This document shows, in pieces, positions 8,275 to 15,779 of a stretch of DNA of 17,337 nucleotides. The position numbers were made by a program, and so were the translations under genes. Position 1 is the stretch's first letter, and each line of letters starts with the position of its first letter. The stretch is taken from the NCBI GenBank assembly GCA_021767245.1, contig JAASTO010000036.1:1-17337 (forward strand), read 5' to 3'. The notes under the pieces were generated by a model that worked only from the letters and a program-made list of their open reading frames with translations, had not been told where the DNA came from and did no database searches. The DNA comes from Balneolaceae bacterium (GTDB lineage Bacteria; Bacteroidota; Rhodothermia; Balneolales; Balneolaceae).

Positions 8275-8294
8275 GCCAAATCCGTGTTCCATTC
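8275..8294. repeat. solitary half-arm of the foldback repeat family
   Basis: GCCAAATC followed by ATCCGTGTTCCATTC (8280-8294, overlapping) is a partial copy of the arms flanking the GxxExxY gene. The 15 bases at 8280-8294 are identical to 12099-12113, and the GCCAAATCyGTGTT part matches 12613-12626 with one change. No partner arm was found nearby, so it reads as a remnant. Confidence 0.6.
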
Positions 8295-8316
8295 AATTGC
8301 CTCAATTGGATATAAA

Positions 8317-8349
8317 AAAGCCCCGCATTTTATTCAAATGCAGGGCTTT
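8317..8349 (-). terminator. intrinsic terminator of the pdh operon
   Basis: AAAGCCCCGCATTT (8317-8330) pairs with AAATGCAGGGCTTT (8336-8349) with one mismatch and a 5-nt loop. On the minus strand the stem is followed by a T run, 24 bp beyond the pdhC stop. The A/T flanks could let it act in both directions. Confidence 0.9.
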
Positions 8350-8373
8350 AAATACCTTTGATTGCAGTATTTA

Positions 8374-9648
8374 TTACAGCAACATGGAAAGTGGATTTTC
8401 CAGCAGATTCTTAACGGTATTCAGGAATTCTGCGGCTTTGGCTCCATCCACGATACGGTGATCAGAAGATAGCGTCACTTTCATGCGCTTGCCGGGAACC
8501 ACTTCTCCATTCTCCACGACCGGAACGTCACGGATAGCTCCAACGGCTAAGATACATGCGTTCGGTGGGTTGATAATAGCGGTGAATTCCTCAATGCCAA
8601 ACATCCCCAGGTTACTGATGGTGAAGGTACTTCCTTCCATCTGCTCGGGCTGCAGTTTGCGGTCGCGTGCCAGTCCGGCCAATTCTCTTGTCTCGGATGA
8701 GATCTGTAACAGGCCTTTTTTGTCAGAGTGACGGATAACCGGAGTCATCAATCCTTCATCAATAGCCACAGCAACCGCTACATGCACATCTCCGTGCTCT
8801 TTGATCACATCGCCGTGCCATGAGCTGTTCACAGCCTGATGACGCGTTAAAGCGATGGAGCAAGCCTTAACTACAATATCATTGAAGCTGATCTTCACAT
8901 CATTGGCTTCATTCATTGATTTACGTGCTGCAATAGCCGCTTTCATGTCAATGTCGATAGTCTCGTAGAAATGTGGGTTCGTAAACTTGCTTTCTGATAA
9001 GCGACGGGCAATGGTCTTTCTCATCTGAGAAACCTTAACCTCTTTGCTCTCCAGGCTTTCAAATCCTTGAGTAGAAGCAACTGCTGCCGCAGGCTGATCA
9101 CTTTCTTTGTAATTTTCAATATCGGCTTTGATGATCCGCCCATTTGGTCCGGAACCATCAATCCTTGAAAGCTCAATGCCTTTATCTTCTGCCATTTTTC
9201 TGGCAAGCGGCGACGCCTTGATGCGTCCATCATCAGAACTCGGGGATGAGTCTCCTGAATCTGATCTTGGAGAGGTCAGGGTTGCACTGCCACCTGATGT
9301 TGAAGATTCTTCTTTTTCTTCTGAAGATGAATCCTTGGCTTCCGCCTTACCGGAATCTGAATCAGAACCAGAAGAACCGGCTCCTTCAAGGATATCGGAA
9401 ATATCTTCTCCTTTCTCACCCAAAACGGCCATCAGTCCCCCTAAAGGAACCGCATCACCGGCATCCACAAGAATTTTAAGTACCGTACCTTCATCAAAGG
9501 CTTCCACTTCCATGGTGGCCTTATCGGTTTCTACCTCGGCTATTATATCACCGGCCTCTACCTTATCTCCTTCTTCTACATTCCAAGAAGCGATCACCCC
9601 TTCTTCCATGGTATCGCTAAGCTTCGGCATTTCTATCTTAATCGCCAT
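8374..9648 (-). CDS. pdhC: pyruvate dehydrogenase E2, dihydrolipoamide acetyltransferase
   Basis: The 424-residue E2 core transfers the acetyl group from lipoamide to CoA. One lipoyl domain fills residues 1-80, with the lipoylated lysine K43 in ETDKATM. A linker (about 88-140) is rich in Ser, Asp and Glu rather than the usual Ala/Pro. The peripheral subunit-binding domain (about 142-180) shows KASPLARKMAEDKGI and GPNGRIIKADIENY. The catalytic domain ends with the acetyltransferase motif DHRIVDG (H397, D401). It is the last gene of pdhA-pdhB-pdhC, 147 bp after pdhB, with the heptamer repeat and hairpin region in between, and is followed by the terminator. No E3 (lpd) gene is in the window. The E1 neighbours favour the pyruvate complex over branched-chain or 2-oxoglutarate complexes. 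Confidence 0.94.
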   Translation of the reverse strand: MAIKIEMPKLSDTMEEGVIASWNVEEGDKVEAGDIIAEVETDKATMEVEAFDEGTVLKILVDAGDAVPLGGLMAVLGEKGEDISDILEGAGSSGSDSDSGKAEAKDSSSEEKEESSTSGGSATLTSPRSDSGDSSPSSDDGRIKASPLARKMAEDKGIELSRIDGSGPNGRIIKADIENYKESDQPAAAVASTQGFESLESKEVKVSQMRKTIARRLSESKFTNPHFYETIDIDMKAAIAARKSMNEANDVKISFNDIVVKACSIALTRHQAVNSSWHGDVIKEHGDVHVAVAVAIDEGLMTPVIRHSDKKGLLQISSETRELAGLARDRKLQPEQMEGSTFTISNLGMFGIEEFTAIINPPNACILAVGAIRDVPVVENGEVVPGKRMKVTLSSDHRIVDGAKAAEFLNTVKNLLENPLSMLL

Positions 9649-9708
9649 AATCTTTAATCTAAACTGTTGAGTAAGTAATTTCTAATTCTGTTCTTCTGAT
9701 AATTTATT

Positions 9709-9795
9709 AGTGAAAAGGCAAAACGCAAAAGTGAAAAGTATGTCTCCAAAGCTTTTCACTTTTTCACCTTTCACCTTTCACCTTTCACTTTTCAC
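9709..9795 (-). repeat. GTGAAAR heptamer repeats and hairpin between pdhB and pdhC
   Basis: Reading the minus strand straight after the pdhB TAA, GTGAAAA or GTGAAAG occurs six times in a row (9795 down to 9753; one unit is 8 bp). The last copy is part of a perfect 12-bp inverted repeat, AAAAGTGAAAAG with CTTTTCACTTTT (9752-9763 and 9727-9738), around a 13-nt loop. A further CCTTTTCACT (9709-9718) can pair with the other GTGAAAGG units, so several alternative stems are possible in the pdhB-pdhC mRNA. There is no long T-tract after the stem, so readthrough, processing or stabilisation is likelier than full termination. Confidence 0.85.
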
Positions 9796-10779
9796 TTAAT
9801 TCCTGTAAGTAACCTGATTAACGGCATCGATCACATTCTTCGGACTTGGTAACCAGGCGTCCAGAAGGTTCTTGGCGAACGGTGCATTCACATCAGGAAG
9901 TGTAACACGCTGAACCGGAGCATCCAAATAATCGAATGCTTCACGCTGAATTAAAAACCCGATCTCGGCTGCAAATCCGGCAAACGGATGCGCTTCATCC
10001 ACTACCACACAACGATTGGTCTTTTTAATTGATTCCACGATCAGCGGCAGGTCAAGTGGTTTCACGGTTCTTGGATCGATGATCTCCACATCCACTCCGT
10101 CTTTCTCAAGCTGCGCGGCGGCCTGCTTGGCCACATGATACATTTTACCATGAGCTACAACGGTCACGTCGCTTCCTTCACGTTTTACTTTTCCTTTTCC
10201 GATCGGGATGATGTAATCCTCTTCTTCTGATACCTCACCTTTCATTCCATACATCTGCTCAGATTCCATGAACAATACCGGGTTGTCATCACGGATAGCA
10301 GATTTAAGAAGTCCTTTGGCATCATCAGGCTCTGATGTGTAGATCACCTTAAGGCCGGGAAAATGGGCATACATGGAGTCGAATGCCACGGAGTGTGTAG
10401 CTCCTAACTGACCCGCTGATGCATTTGCTCCCCGAAATACGATCGGCATGGTAATTTGTCCACCGGTCATATAGCCTGCTTTTGATGCGTGGTTAATGAT
10501 CTGATCGGCAGCCAGGACCGCAAAGTTAAAGGTCATGAATTCCACAATGGGACGAAGTCCGTTCATTGCGGCACCCACTCCGATTCCGGAAAACCCAAGC
10601 TCTGAGATCGGGGTATCGATCACGCGCTTGTAACCGTATTTATCTAAAAGTCCTTCTGTTACCTTGTAAGCACCGTTATACTCGGCAACTTCTTCACCCA
10701 TAATGAAGACTTTCTCTTCACGGGCCATTTCCTCATCAATTGCCTCACGTATCGCTTCTCTGAATTGTAATTCTGCCAT
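9796..10779 (-). CDS. pdhB: pyruvate dehydrogenase E1 component, beta subunit
   Basis: The 327-residue protein is the beta chain of the alpha2beta2 thiamine-diphosphate decarboxylase. The N-terminal pyrimidine-binding part shows IMGEEVAEYNGAYKVTEGL (about 26-44) and TPISELGFSGIGVGAAMNG, where E60 is the glutamate expected to activate the cofactor's aminopyrimidine. FRGANASAGQLGATHS and the C-terminal transketolase domain with VEIIDPRTVKPLD complete the family pattern. Length is normal. It begins 25 bp after pdhA. Its TAA stop directly borders the GTGAAAR repeat block, which separates it from pdhC. Confidence 0.96.
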   Translation of the reverse strand: MAELQFREAIREAIDEEMAREEKVFIMGEEVAEYNGAYKVTEGLLDKYGYKRVIDTPISELGFSGIGVGAAMNGLRPIVEFMTFNFAVLAADQIINHASKAGYMTGGQITMPIVFRGANASAGQLGATHSVAFDSMYAHFPGLKVIYTSEPDDAKGLLKSAIRDDNPVLFMESEQMYGMKGEVSEEEDYIIPIGKGKVKREGSDVTVVAHGKMYHVAKQAAAQLEKDGVDVEIIDPRTVKPLDLPLIVESIKKTNRCVVVDEAHPFAGFAAEIGFLIQREAFDYLDAPVQRVTLPDVNAPFAKNLLDAWLPSPKNVIDAVNQVTYRN

Positions 10780-10804
10780 TACTCTATCTCTGTGTCTTTA
10801 ATAA

Positions 10805-11905
10805 TTAGTTGTGGAAATATGGTTCTTCTTCGGCGAACATGTCGTCATACAGTTCGGATTCATCAGGGAAATCTGAGTTATCCGCAAATTCAACGGCATC
10901 GAGTACTTCCTGTTCAACCTTGTCCTCTATTTCCTGAATTTCTTCGTCTTTCATGATCTTATTGTCTTTCAAATAAGTCTTAAGACGCTCAATAGGATCT
11001 ATTTTCTGATATTCGTCCAGTTCCTCTTTGGTTCGGTATTTCTGAGGATCTGACATGGAATGACCCCGGTAACGATACGTTCTGATCTCAAGGAAATAGG
11101 GTTCTGAGTTTTCTCGAACTTCCTCTGAAACCTCTTTCATAGCTTCGTACACGGAAAATACATCCATTCCGTTCACGACTTTACTCTTCATTCCATAAGC
11201 TTTGGCACGATCAACAATCTCAGTCACTGTGTGGCGGCGTGCAGCCGTACCCATTGAGTAACCGTTGTTCTCTACCGCAAAAATAGCCGGCAGTCCCCAA
11301 AGGTTCGCAATATTGAACGTCTCGTGAAGTGCTCCCTGGTCAACGGCTCCATCCCCAAAGAATGTAGCTGAAATTCGACCGTTCTGGTTGTATTTGTTGG
11401 CAAATGCGAGTCCGCCACCAATCGGAATGTGACCGCCTACAATACCGTAACCGCCCCAGAAATGGTTTTCAGTTTTGGCAAAGTGCATGGAACCGCCTTT
11501 ACCTTTGGAACATCCTGTCTTTTTACCAAAAAGCTCAGCCATTCCTTCATTCGCTGTGATACCACGGCATAATCCCCACCCGTGATCACGATAGGCTGTG
11601 ATGATATCATCATCATCATTCAGTGCAAACACCGTACCGGTAGATACGGCTTCCTGACCAATATAAAGGTGAAGAAAACCTCCAAATTTTCCTTTTTGAT
11701 ATTGCTGCATGGCACGTTCTTCAAAACGTCGTTGAAGATACATTTGCTCATACATGGCTTTGAGGTTGTCCTCAGTCAAGCCTAATGATTTATGCTTTTT
11801 CTTTGTGGGTTTTGGAAGATCGACACCTTTTTGAACGGCACCGTCTTTTTCAGTTCCTCTACCCCGCGGGGCAAAGTTTATATCGTCATTTTTCTTTTTA
11901 GCCAT
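10805..11905 (-). CDS. pdhA: pyruvate dehydrogenase E1 component, alpha subunit
   Basis: The 366-residue alpha chain binds thiamine diphosphate through GDGAVDQGALHETFNIA (from residue 184) to VENN (213-214), the GDG-x(about 27)-NN motif. YRYRGHSMSDPQKYR (277-291) is the conserved loop that in mitochondrial E1-alpha carries regulatory serines. An extra N-terminal tail of about 40 residues is Lys-rich and probably disordered. The first gene of the operon, it has a candidate TAnnTTTG box about 40 bp upstream of the ATG. E1 decarboxylates pyruvate and reductively acetylates the E2 lipoyl group; the complex acts in the cytoplasm. Confidence 0.96.
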   Translation of the reverse strand: MAKKKNDDINFAPRGRGTEKDGAVQKGVDLPKPTKKKHKSLGLTEDNLKAMYEQMYLQRRFEERAMQQYQKGKFGGFLHLYIGQEAVSTGTVFALNDDDDIITAYRDHGWGLCRGITANEGMAELFGKKTGCSKGKGGSMHFAKTENHFWGGYGIVGGHIPIGGGLAFANKYNQNGRISATFFGDGAVDQGALHETFNIANLWGLPAIFAVENNGYSMGTAARRHTVTEIVDRAKAYGMKSKVVNGMDVFSVYEAMKEVSEEVRENSEPYFLEIRTYRYRGHSMSDPQKYRTKEELDEYQKIDPIERLKTYLKDNKIMKDEEIQEIEDKVEQEVLDAVEFADNSDFPDESELYDDMFAEEEPYFHN

Positions 11906-11943
11906 AATATGTTTTCTTGATCATTCTTTGCATCAAAGGGGTG

Positions 11944-11951
11944 CAAATATA
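11944..11951 (-). promoter_or_regulatory. candidate -7 box of the pdh operon
   Basis: On the minus strand 11951-11944 reads TATATTTG, a full match to the TAnnTTTG -7 element of Bacteroidota. It lies 38 bp before the pdhA ATG. A TTG at the usual upstream distance is not evident, so the -33 half is weak. Confidence 0.5.
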
Positions 11952-12003
11952 TCCATTATTTATGAAGATTTTGTGATTTGATTTTGTTCATTGTTAATCA
12001 ACC

Positions 12004-12113
12004 GAATAGAACGCAGATGATGCGGATATTGCGGATATTGCGGATAGTCACTAATCAATAATTACAAAAACTCACAACTCTTCCGCTCAATCCGCTTTAT
12101 CCGTGTTCCATTC
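12004..12113. repeat. foldback element without cargo (element 1)
   Basis: The left arm (12004-12045) starts GAATAGAACGCAG and contains three GCGGAT units spaced 9 bp apart. The right arm (12081-12113), reverse-complemented, starts GAATGGAACACGG and also repeats GCGGAT. Aligned by eye, 24 of 33 positions agree, and most differences are A/G changes that keep G-T pairing. The centre has AATCAATAATTACAAAAA. No reading frame is present. It resembles a miniature foldback element and sits 99 bp upstream of pdhA. Confidence 0.72.
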
Positions 12114-12126
12114 CCTAGTTGTCATC

Positions 12127-12648
12127 GAACCAGAACGCGGATGACACCAATCCTGCGGATGGTCACTGATTTAGAGTTTTCTATTGTTTGAGAATACTTT
12201 TCGCTTGAATTCAGGTGTTCTGCCAAAGTTAAACAATAGACCTATCTCAATTTTTGTTGCTCTAAGATAGTTTATCAACTGATATTCATGGTCTTTGTCT
12301 ATTTTCTTTGTAGTCTTTAATTCCAGAATGACTTTATCCTCAACCAAAACATCTGCAAAAAATTCACCTACATTTTGATTTCGATATGAAACGGAAATCG
12401 GAAATTGTCGGACAGCTTTCAATTCTGCTCTTTTCAATTCAATGAGCATCGCTTTCTCATAAACGCTTTCCAGAAAACCATAACCTAATCGGTTATAAAC
12501 TACATAAAAGCATTTTATGATCTTTTCCGTCAATTCCTCATGTTTCATAACCAATCATTTAATTTCCTTAATGATCAATAATTACAAAAAACAATTCCTT
12601 CCGCGATGACCCGCCAAATCTGTGTTATCTGCGTTCCATTCCTGTTCC
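12127..12648. mobile_element. foldback element carrying the GxxExxY gene (element 2)
   Basis: The left arm (12127-12170) has AGAACGCGGATGACACC and TGCGGATGGTCACTGAT. The right part (12573-12648) has GATCAATAATTACAAAAA, then CTTCCGCGATGACCCGCC and ATCTGTGTTATCTGCG before GTTCCATTCC. The same parts occur in the same order in element 1, only 13 bp away, with the gene lying exactly between GTCACT(A/G)AT and (A/G)ATCAATAATTAC. That makes it a filled version of the empty neighbour. The right arm ends next to the alaS stop. No transposase is encoded, so mobility is inferred. Confidence 0.6.
12171..12548 (-). CDS. GxxExxY protein (PDDEXK_3-like)
   Basis: The 125-residue product contains the family signature as GYGFLESVYEKAM, with G, E and Y in place. 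A PD-(D/E)XK-like core follows: FFADVLVEDKVILELKTT gives the Asp and the Glu-x-Lys pair of this nuclease-like fold, then HEYQLINYLRATKIEIGLLFNFG. The biological role of GxxExxY proteins is unsettled. They occur singly, often beside short repeats rich in CGCAGAT/CACAGAT, as here. A TTG two codons upstream gives a slightly longer frame, but the ATG at 12548 is the simpler start. The TAA touches the left arm of element 2. All motif residues are intact, so it is not an obvious pseudogene. Confidence 0.85.
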   Translation of the reverse strand: MKHEELTEKIIKCFYVVYNRLGYGFLESVYEKAMLIELKRAELKAVRQFPISVSYRNQNVGEFFADVLVEDKVILELKTTKKIDKDHEYQLINYLRATKIEIGLLFNFGRTPEFKRKVFSNNRKL

Positions 12649-12651
12649 GAA

Positions 12652-15321
12652 TTAAGAAATAGATTCCTCGATCAATTCATTCACTTTTTCGAGGACTTCA
12701 GTTAGTTTTTCGGGTTGACGTCCTCCGGCTGTAGCCAGATTTGGCTGGCCGCCACCGCCTCCGCCAACAAGTCTTCCAAGCTGACCGACTAACGAACCGG
12801 CCTTCAAACCTTTATCCTTGATAAGGTCTTCCGTCAAAGCCACCATCAGGTACACTTTGCCTTCTTCCTCATCTTTACTGCCAAGCACAATAGCCGTATT
12901 CTTCTTTGTTTTCTGAATGCCATCATAACCAAGTTGCTTCAGTGCATCCATGTCAGCACCTGCGATCTCACCTTTCACCAGGTTAATACCTGACCCAAGT
13001 GAACCTGCTTCCCGGATCAATGCATCCAATTTGGCACCGGTGTTCTGCATTTGCATTTTTTCGAGCTCTTTCTCGAGCGCTTTCTTTTCCTCGATCAGCT
13101 TCAATACATCGGCAGCCAGATCCTGAGTTTGACCGATCGCACCTTTTACCTGTTGTAATAATTTCTTTTCATCGCGGAGCAGCTTATCCGCCTGTGTTCC
13201 GCAAACAGCCTCAATCCGGCGAATACCTGCCGCTACGGACGTTTCTTGTATAAACCGGAAATAACCGATCTCGCCGGTAGCCCCCACATGCGTACCACCG
13301 CACAATTCCACAGAATAATCTTCATCAAATGTAATCACCCGAACGGTTTCACCATATTTTTCACCAAACAACATCATGGCACCGCGTTCTTTGGCTTCAT
13401 CAATTGGTACATTGCGTTCTTCCTGCAGCGGGATATTTTCCTGAATCTTTTCATTTACCAACTGCTCCACTTCGTCCAGTTGTTCGTCGGTCATGGCTTC
13501 GAAATGAGAGAAATCAAAACGCAGATGATGTTCATCCACCAGCGAGCCTTTCTGAGCCACATGATCTCCGAGAATTCCACGCAGTGCAGCATGAACCAGG
13601 TGCGTAGCGGAGTGATGTTTTTGAATTTCAATTCTTCGATCCAGGTCAATAGATGCGGTCCACCTTCCGGATAGATCTTCTGGTAGTTTATCTACATAAT
13701 GTATGAACTGTCCATTGTTCTTTTGAACATCCACCACTTTGATATAATCGTTTCCATTGGTGATCAATCCGGTATCAGCTACCTGACCACCGCTTTCTGC
13801 ATAAAACGGAGTTTTAGACAGTTGAAGGGCAAATCGCTCACCTTCTTTTCTGTAAGCAAGAATTTCGACTTCCGCTTCAGCATCATCATAACCCACAAAC
13901 TCAAAATCGTCAGTTTCTTTGATCACATTCCAGGATCTGGAATCACTCTGATCCACTGAGAACTTACCGGCTGCCCGGGCACGGTCTTTCTGTGCTTTCA
14001 TGTGCTTATTGAATTCCTCAACGTCCACTTCAACCCCACGCTCACGGGCCATCAGCTCGGTTAGATCAATAGGAAATCCGTAGGTATCGTGCAGTTTGAA
14101 TGCATCTTCGCCAGAGAGTTTTTTTTTCCCTTCCACCATCTCGTTAAACAGCTCAATCCCCTGACCTAATGTTTTGAGAAAGCTCTTTTCTTCCGAACGG
14201 ATCACATTCACTATGTAATCTTTTTGAGCTTTGATCTCCGGGAAGATATTCTTGAACTGATCAGCCAATACATCCACCAGTTTATAGAAGAATGGATCTT
14301 TGAAATCCAGCACGTCCCAGCCGTAACGGATAGCACGTCGTAGAATTCGGCGGATCACAAAACCTCGCCCTTCATTTCCGGGTGAAGCTCCGTCTGCAAT
14401 GGAGAAGGTAACGGCACGAATATGGTCAGCGATCACCCTCATAGCGATGTCTTTTTCTTCATTCTCACCATAGATCAAACCGGCCATGTCAGCGATCTCA
14501 TTGATCACCGGAGTGAAGACATCCGTATCGTAGTTGGAGGTTTTATTTTGCAGCACGGCACAAATGCGCTCAAAACCCATTCCGGTATCCACGTGCTGAG
14601 CAGGTAATTTTTCGAGTGAAGTATCCGGCTTGCGGTTGAACTGAATGAATACCAGGTTCCAGATCTCCATCACCCGGGGGTCGTCCATGTTCACGAGATC
14701 ATGGCCGGGTTTTTCTTTACGCTCATCATCAGAACGAAGGTCGATGTGTACCTCCGAACAAGGTCCGCACGGACCGGTTTCCCCCATTTCCCAGAAATTA
14801 TCTTTTTTGCTGCACTTCAGAATGTGGTCGTGATTGATACTCGTTTCACTTTTCCATAATTCAACGGCTTCATCATCTGCCGGCAGACCATCGGCTTCAT
14901 CCCCTTCAAAAACCGTAGCGTAAAGGCGGTCGGGGTCGAGTCCCCATTTGTCCACCAATAACTCCCACGCCCAGCCAATAGCTTCTTTTTTAAAATAATC
15001 ACCAAATGACCAGTTACCCAGCATCTCAAAAAGAGTGTGGTGATAGGTGTCGTGCCCTACTTCTTCGAGATCATTATGCTTACCGCTAACACGGATACAT
15101 TTTTGGGTATCGGCTGCACGCTTCCAAAGCTTGCCATCATGTTTCAGGGCATCTTCCTCACCCAGAAAAATGGATTTGAACTGATTCATTCCTGCATTGG
15201 TGAACAATAAAGTGGGGTCATTTTTGGGAACTACAGGAGCACTGTCAACAATAGCGTGATCTTTTTCAGCAAAGAAATCGAAAAATTCCTGACGGATCTG
15301 AGCGGAAGTCTTATGAGACAT
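12652..15321 (-). CDS. alaS: alanyl-tRNA synthetase
   Basis: The 889-residue enzyme charges tRNA-Ala. The class II catalytic domain opens the protein (FTNAGMNQFK at about 40-49, then RVSGKHNDLEEVG and GETGPCGPCSEVH). The tRNA-recognition domain follows. The editing domain has the zinc/active-site residues H570-x3-H574 in HHSATHLVH and C674-x3-H678 in CGGTHV. The C-terminal part has a coiled-coil stretch (EEKKALEKELEKMQMQ) and the C-Ala domain with the GGGGGG loop near QPNLATAGG. Length is normal for a full-length bacterial AlaS. It has its own TATCTTTG promoter box. No standard terminator follows; the right arm of element 2 starts within a few bases of the stop. Confidence 0.98.
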   Translation of the reverse strand: MSHKTSAQIRQEFFDFFAEKDHAIVDSAPVVPKNDPTLLFTNAGMNQFKSIFLGEEDALKHDGKLWKRAADTQKCIRVSGKHNDLEEVGHDTYHHTLFEMLGNWSFGDYFKKEAIGWAWELLVDKWGLDPDRLYATVFEGDEADGLPADDEAVELWKSETSINHDHILKCSKKDNFWEMGETGPCGPCSEVHIDLRSDDERKEKPGHDLVNMDDPRVMEIWNLVFIQFNRKPDTSLEKLPAQHVDTGMGFERICAVLQNKTSNYDTDVFTPVINEIADMAGLIYGENEEKDIAMRVIADHIRAVTFSIADGASPGNEGRGFVIRRILRRAIRYGWDVLDFKDPFFYKLVDVLADQFKNIFPEIKAQKDYIVNVIRSEEKSFLKTLGQGIELFNEMVEGKKKLSGEDAFKLHDTYGFPIDLTELMARERGVEVDVEEFNKHMKAQKDRARAAGKFSVDQSDSRSWNVIKETDDFEFVGYDDAEAEVEILAYRKEGERFALQLSKTPFYAESGGQVADTGLITNGNDYIKVVDVQKNNGQFIHYVDKLPEDLSGRWTASIDLDRRIEIQKHHSATHLVHAALRGILGDHVAQKGSLVDEHHLRFDFSHFEAMTDEQLDEVEQLVNEKIQENIPLQEERNVPIDEAKERGAMMLFGEKYGETVRVITFDEDYSVELCGGTHVGATGEIGYFRFIQETSVAAGIRRIEAVCGTQADKLLRDEKKLLQQVKGAIGQTQDLAADVLKLIEEKKALEKELEKMQMQNTGAKLDALIREAGSLGSGINLVKGEIAGADMDALKQLGYDGIQKTKKNTAIVLGSKDEEEGKVYLMVALTEDLIKDKGLKAGSLVGQLGRLVGGGGGGQPNLATAGGRQPEKLTEVLEKVNELIEESIS

Positions 15322-15358
15322 TAATTTTGATGTGTGAGTGTTGAATTTTACAGAGCCT

Positions 15359-15366
15359 CAAAGATA
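15359..15366 (-). promoter_or_regulatory. candidate -7 box of alaS
   Basis: The minus strand reads TATCTTTG at 15366-15359, a full match to TAnnTTTG, 37 bp before the alaS ATG. That is nearly the same spacing as the pdhA box (38 bp). No clear TTG is seen at -33. Confidence 0.5.
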
Positions 15367-15499
15367 GGAAAAATATGGTTTGAACTCATGTGTGGTTTGA
15401 GATTGGTTAATCGTTATTCGCAAATCGGTTCAATGAAAATAGATGGGGCTGGATTTGCTATGGACCGATGAACCGAATTATCGTTTAATAATTTAACCT

Positions 15500-15548
15500 C
15501 ATTCCCAACGATCCCCGTTGGGAATGCAACTATGGACCACCAGGTCCA
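15500..15548. repeat. REP-like double palindrome
   Basis: CATTCCCAACG (15500-15510) and CGTTGGGAATG (15516-15526) form a perfect 11-bp stem with a 5-nt loop. Immediately after, TGGACC (15533-15538) and GGTCCA (15543-15548) form a second 6-bp stem. Paired hairpins like the CATTCCCAACG type are common dispersed intergenic repeats, often linked with single-stranded-DNA transposases of the IS200/REP family. None is encoded here. It lies in the 475-bp gap after alaS. Confidence 0.7.
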
Positions 15549-15640
15549 AATGTGTTGAAACTTGCACCAAGCCCAATGTTTGGTTAATGATCTCTGCACA
15601 AAAACCAACCAGGCAAAAATTTTTCCTCTCCATCATTAAC

Positions 15641-15707
15641 CCCGGGTTGAAACCCTAAGCTATTTAAGTTTGACTCCTATGGAGTCGGGGAGCCTTAAAA
15701 ACCCGGG
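15641..15707. repeat. REP-like cruciform with CCCGGGTT arms
   Basis: CCCGGGTT (15641-15648) pairs with AACCCGGG (15700-15707). Inside lies a perfect GACTCC-TAT-GGAGTC hairpin (15672-15686), and TAAGCT/AGCCTTA can extend pairing between them. The near-copies CAAAAATTTTTC-CTC and CAAAAATTTTTCTCTG flank it on both sides (about 15614-15629 and 15728-15743). Together with the double palindrome at 15500-15548 this accounts for most of the gene-free stretch 15322-15770. The only reading frame there (15414-15608) follows the palindromes and is not a likely gene. Confidence 0.65.
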
Positions 15708-15748
15708 CAATCCACAAGTCCACGATTCAAAAATTTTTCTCTGCCTTA

Positions 15749-15779
15749 TTGCAAAACATAAAATTCAATTGTACTTTTA
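15749..15779 (+). promoter_or_regulatory. candidate promoter of the membrane-protein/regulator locus
   Basis: TTG (15749-15751), a 20-bp spacer and TACTTTTA (15772-15779) fit the TTG/TAnnTTTG promoter with the last base off. The second box lies within the left arm of the palindrome 15771-15791, so a protein bound there would block it. The transcript would start very close to the ATG at 15797. Confidence 0.45.

Noticed and set aside
9128..9670. 180-codon plus-strand frame opposite pdhC
   Set aside because: It is Ser/Pro/Glu-rich only because it is the complement of the E2 linker and lipoyl domain; the minus-strand frame has full enzyme motifs.
9753..9795. CRISPR-like short tandem array
   Set aside because: The units are 7 bp and contiguous, without spacers, and no cas genes are present.
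12004..12648. Insertion sequence with its own transposase
   Set aside because: The only gene is a GxxExxY protein; no DDE, HUH or tyrosine transposase motif is seen, so it is reported as a foldback element with inferred mobility.
15414..15608. 64-codon minus-strand frame in the gap after alaS
   Set aside because: It runs through the perfect palindromes at 15500-15548, has no recognisable family pattern, and codes for sequence dictated by the repeats.
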